DNA from: Peromyscus leucopus
Lineage: Eukaryota; Chordata; Mammalia; Rodentia; Cricetidae
Length of the DNA stretch: 64,000 bases
Direction of reading: 5' to 3'
NCBI RefSeq assembly: GCF_004664715.2
Contig: NC_051068.1
Span: forward strand, 53,144,953-53,208,952
A program made the position numbers and the translations under genes. Of this stretch, positions 61,100 to 64,000 are shown piece by piece (positions within the stretch are counted from its first letter, which is position 1; each line of letters starts with the position of its first letter). The notes below the pieces were generated by a model that worked only from the letters and a program-made list of their open reading frames with translations, did not search any database and was not told the DNA's origin.

Positions 61100-62105
61100 A
61101 GGTACTATGCATGTTATAGGAGAAGAAAAATAATCATCAGTCTCACCAAGCTACAAAACCTGTGAGCTACAGTAACAATTTGCCTGCAAGATACACTGGT
61201 ATATAGTAACACAAACATGGTGGAAGTAACTAACCACTATTGGATTGGATTGAAGTCCCACTTCAAGAGACGAAACCCATATCTGACTCTGCTAAAGTAT
61301 CCAAGAGCCTGAGATTTAGATGAGTCATAGACCCTAGAGGTAACCTATTACTATCAGTCTATTAAAAGAATGTAGCAATAAAATAATTCCTAATAATATG
61401 TTGCTATATCTATAGATCAGTATCTTGCTCAACACACACCAGAGAAGCTTCTTCTTGAGGTAGATGGAAATGAACACAAAGACCTGCTCAGCCCTAAATG
61501 GGAAGTCTTTATCAAACTCTTCCCTTAGAGGTTCAGGGATCTTTATGGAAGAGGACTATAAGACTACAGCAAGATCATCAGTGCTACAGGTGGTTTATGA
61601 ATGCAAGGAAAAGCATCTGGACACAACAGGAGTGGAACATGTATGAACTAGCATAGACAGCCACGGCATGCACAAGGTGTGCACAGGTTCCAACCAAACA
61701 AAAAAAACAGAATTGAGAAGGGGAAGTAGACAAAGTCCCATCCCTAATCAAGAAGCTATTTGCCATCGACACCTACTGAGAAAGAAAAAAAAATCAGGTT
61801 TATCTAATTGAGTATCACTAGCTATATCAGCCACATCTATGGCAGACCTCATACTCAGGAATAGCTGGCCAACACAAAACAGAATTCTTTTTAGGGGAAG
61901 GGGTCTTTTTGTTTTGTTTAGGTATTTTTTATATTCTTGAATTTTTGTCTGATTTTCATTTTCTGTTATTTTTAAGAGAAAAAGAGACAGAACATGAAGT
62001 TAGGAGTGTAGGGAAATGGGAAGAATCTTGGAGGAGTTGGGCAAGGGAAAAGAATATAATCAAAATATTTCATGAAAAAAATTTTAAATAAAAACGAAAC
62101 AATAA
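61100..62105 (+). repeat. L1 (Lx-like) 3' UTR, sense
   Basis: It is homologous to 39790-40985: shared words include TAGCAATAAA, ATAGATCAGT, CTTGCTCA and CAGCCCTAAATGG. It ends in an A-rich tail (AATAAAAACGAAACAATAAC). Short frames inside it are not genes. Confidence 0.75.
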
Positions 62106-62480
62106 CAAAAAATAAATTTATTCTTTTCATTTATACTCTATTTCTATAGCAACTTTCTTGTTCCAGACTTTCATTTCTTCCTATTGTGGTTTATTCTTCA
62201 TGAAATATCTACAGTGATCTTTGCAAGACTCATCAAGGTTCATGTTATAGATGAAATTTAGGCTTGTATGATTTGACTTGTGTGTTTTGACCCTGACGTG
62301 TATTACAAACTTCATCTCAAGTTTCTGTTCATTTCTTTTTATAAAAACTCTATCATTGCATTTGTTTGCTTGTTTGTTTTTATCTCATCAAACACACACC
62401 TAGTGCAGGGTTATGCTGTGGGTCCATCAGCTCTGGGGAAAATTACAGAATGGAATGATGGTAGGAAGAGAATTCTTGAC
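62106..62480. other. Unique sequence, no gene seen
   Basis: No supported feature. Confidence 0.4.
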
Positions 62481-62484
62481 CAGA

Positions 62485-62820
62485 CTTGAGAGGCTGGAGA
62501 TAATAATGCTCAGTGGTTCAAGTACTTTCTGTGTGTCCAGAAGAGCTGGAGTCAGATTCCCAGATTCCATGTAAATCCTGGGTAAGTGTGACAGCCTCAA
62601 AAGGTGGGGGACAGGGATCCCCAATCTGGTTAACAAGACTATCCATTTCAGAGAGCTTTGGGTTTGATTGGGAGACCCTTGATCAAAAAATAAGGTGGAA
62701 AAGTGATCAAGGAAGACTTCAACATTAACCCTGGTTCTCCATGTACATACAGATATACATATATATGAACATATATCACACCCACACCCAGATGACCCAC
62801 ATACACACATGCACAAGTAG
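62485..62820 (+). repeat. B3-type SINE with CA/TA-rich tail
   Basis: GAGGCTGGAGATAATAATGC, CAGTGGTTCAAGTACTTTCT and GAGTCAGATTCCCAGATTCC mark the head; ATACATATATATGAACATAT and ACACACATGCACAAGTAGG mark the tail. The body is longer than usual. Another head fragment (CTGGGGAGATGGTTCAGTGG) is at 62940-63010. Confidence 0.65.
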
Positions 62821-63010
62821 GAAAGAAAATGTTCTGAAGAAATACTTCATAAGGTAGGAAGATCTTCCTTATTGCTTACAACTTAGGAACTAACAAATAC
62901 ATTATGACACATCATTTTCATTAAATATGTGCCCTGTTAACTGGGGAGATGGTTCAGTGGGTACTTGATAGTTCAGTGCAAACTGGAATTTGAATTTCCA
63001 AAATTCACAT

Positions 63011-63564
63011 GAAAAAGCCAGACAAAGCAGCATAAACTAAAACCACATGAAAAGATTCCTTATTGGCCTACTAAGAATTCTCTATTCTCTTCATTTCATC
63101 AAATAGTTAAGATTGTTAAAAAAAGAAAAAAGAAAAAAAAAAAACAACACTGGAACTGGGAAATATGGAAATCCTTAAATAAATATAAATATATTGATGA
63201 TCAGTATTTTGAAAGCAGAAAACTTAGAAACTCAAAGTTTGGTTAAAAAATACATATTTTCTTACATTCATATTCTCATGACTCTAACAAAACCTTGGGT
63301 TTATGCCGAAAATATCTGATTGCTGAATTAAAAATCATTCAGCATGAGCACCCATTTTTGTTTTATTTATTTTTGAATAAGTCTTAAATTCCCACAGTTC
63401 ATAATTCACCAGCTACAACATGGTCAATGGTGAGAGTGTTGGGTTAAGAGCAGTTTATGGTACCTCACGAGACCCAGTGTACACAGCTCCTCACACGTGT
63501 GTTCGGTGGTATCACGTGGACACCTTTAACAGAGATGCTGGGGACAGATACAGCAAAGAAACTC
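63011..63564. other. Unique sequence, no gene seen
   Basis: An A-rich run at 63118-63145 is the only simple feature. Confidence 0.4.
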
Positions 63565-63570
63565 AGTTAT

Positions 63571-63922
63571 TGTAGATAGAGTTTTTCTCTCTGGGTCCCG
63601 CCAAGCCGCGGCAGTCCCGTAGCCCACTTATAAAATAAACATACAGACGTTTATATTATTTAAACTGCTTGGCCATTAGCTCAGGCCTACCATTGTCTAG
63701 CTCTTACTCTTATATTCAGCCCATTTCTGTTAATCTATATGTCACCATGTGTTCCACGGCTTTACCTGCTGCCTCTATATGATGCTTCCTGGATGGCAGG
63801 CTGGCATCTCCTCCTCCCCGTCTTCCTGTTCTCTCAATTCTCCTCTCTGTTAGTCCCGCCTATATTTCCTGCCTGGCTACTGGCCAATCAGTGTTTTATT
63901 TATCAATCAATCATCCACAGCA
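63571..63922 (-). mobile_element. Apparent solo LTR, antisense, with perfect 6-bp target duplication
   Basis: It starts TGTAGATAGAG and ends ATCATCCACAGCA. It is flanked by AGTTAT at 63565-63570 and 63923-63928. Internal words CTACTGGCCAATCAGTGTTT and TAAAATAAACATACAGACG place it with the LTR at 28773. CpG sites remain in CGCCAAGCCGCGGCAGTCCCG, cut here to show only the start of the U5-side block. No protein-coding sequence. Confidence 0.88.
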
Positions 63923-64000
63923 AGTTATTTCAAAGAAAGGCTTTTACCAGGACTCAATGGAAGGTTCTACCCCATTTTCAGCTTTCTGCTGAAATTATTT

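Overview
This is nuclear DNA from a muroid rodent, most likely a cricetid (hamster, vole or deer mouse lineage). The evidence is B1 SINEs (7SL-derived), B2/B3 and ID-type SINEs (tRNA-derived), Lx-like L1 3' ends with long polypurine 3' UTRs, many short endogenous-retroviral LTRs bounded by TG...CA with 6-bp target duplications, and long TG/AG microsatellites. The species call is inference. No bacterial or viral gene layout, no rRNA or tRNA gene and no CRISPR array was seen. Almost every open frame of 60-150 codons here is chance, microsatellite or repeat sequence.

Gene part (about 5-28.5 kb, + strand). One split gene can be supported. Three exons near its 3' end (19418-19560, 21788-21985, 28303-28414) join in frame across conventional splice sites. 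They encode a leucine-rich-repeat (LRR) array of the SDS22/U2A' type, closed by an LRR-cap-like segment and a stop codon, with AATAAA 52 bases downstream. Two upstream candidates, 5045-5181 and 10863-10947, have splice phases (2/2 and 0/0) that fuse to the LRR exons without a stop, giving a 224-residue open 3' part of the protein. A third exon-like segment (8257-8350) has good splice sites but breaks that frame. The 5' end, start codon and promoter were not found. I do not recognise the gene by name.

Flank (0-5 kb). Mostly unique sequence with MIR, B3, ID, B1 and L1 fragments.

Distal part (28.5-64 kb). No convincing gene. It holds L1 pieces in both orientations (32.05-33.29 minus, 36.92-40.99 plus, 48.85-51 plus, 51.9-53.4 plus, 53.7-55.1 minus, 61.1-62.1 plus), at least seven apparent solo LTRs, SINEs, two old MIRs, a MER5-like relic and several microsatellites. 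Nesting gives relative ages: an LTR inside the L1 at 39.4 kb, an LTR inside the L1 3' UTR at 52.7 kb, and a B1 inside a B2 at 16.1 kb with an 11-bp target duplication.

Most unusual structures: a perfect 35-bp inverted repeat with a 9-bp loop inside an LTR (44440-44518); a 44-bp exact copy of an LTR segment placed about 0.6 kb downstream (46074-46117); a 29-bp perfect tandem duplication (50968-51025); and a diverged 93-bp tandem duplication (35714-35899). A CpG-retaining unique block at 59.85-60.48 kb is the best candidate for non-coding function.
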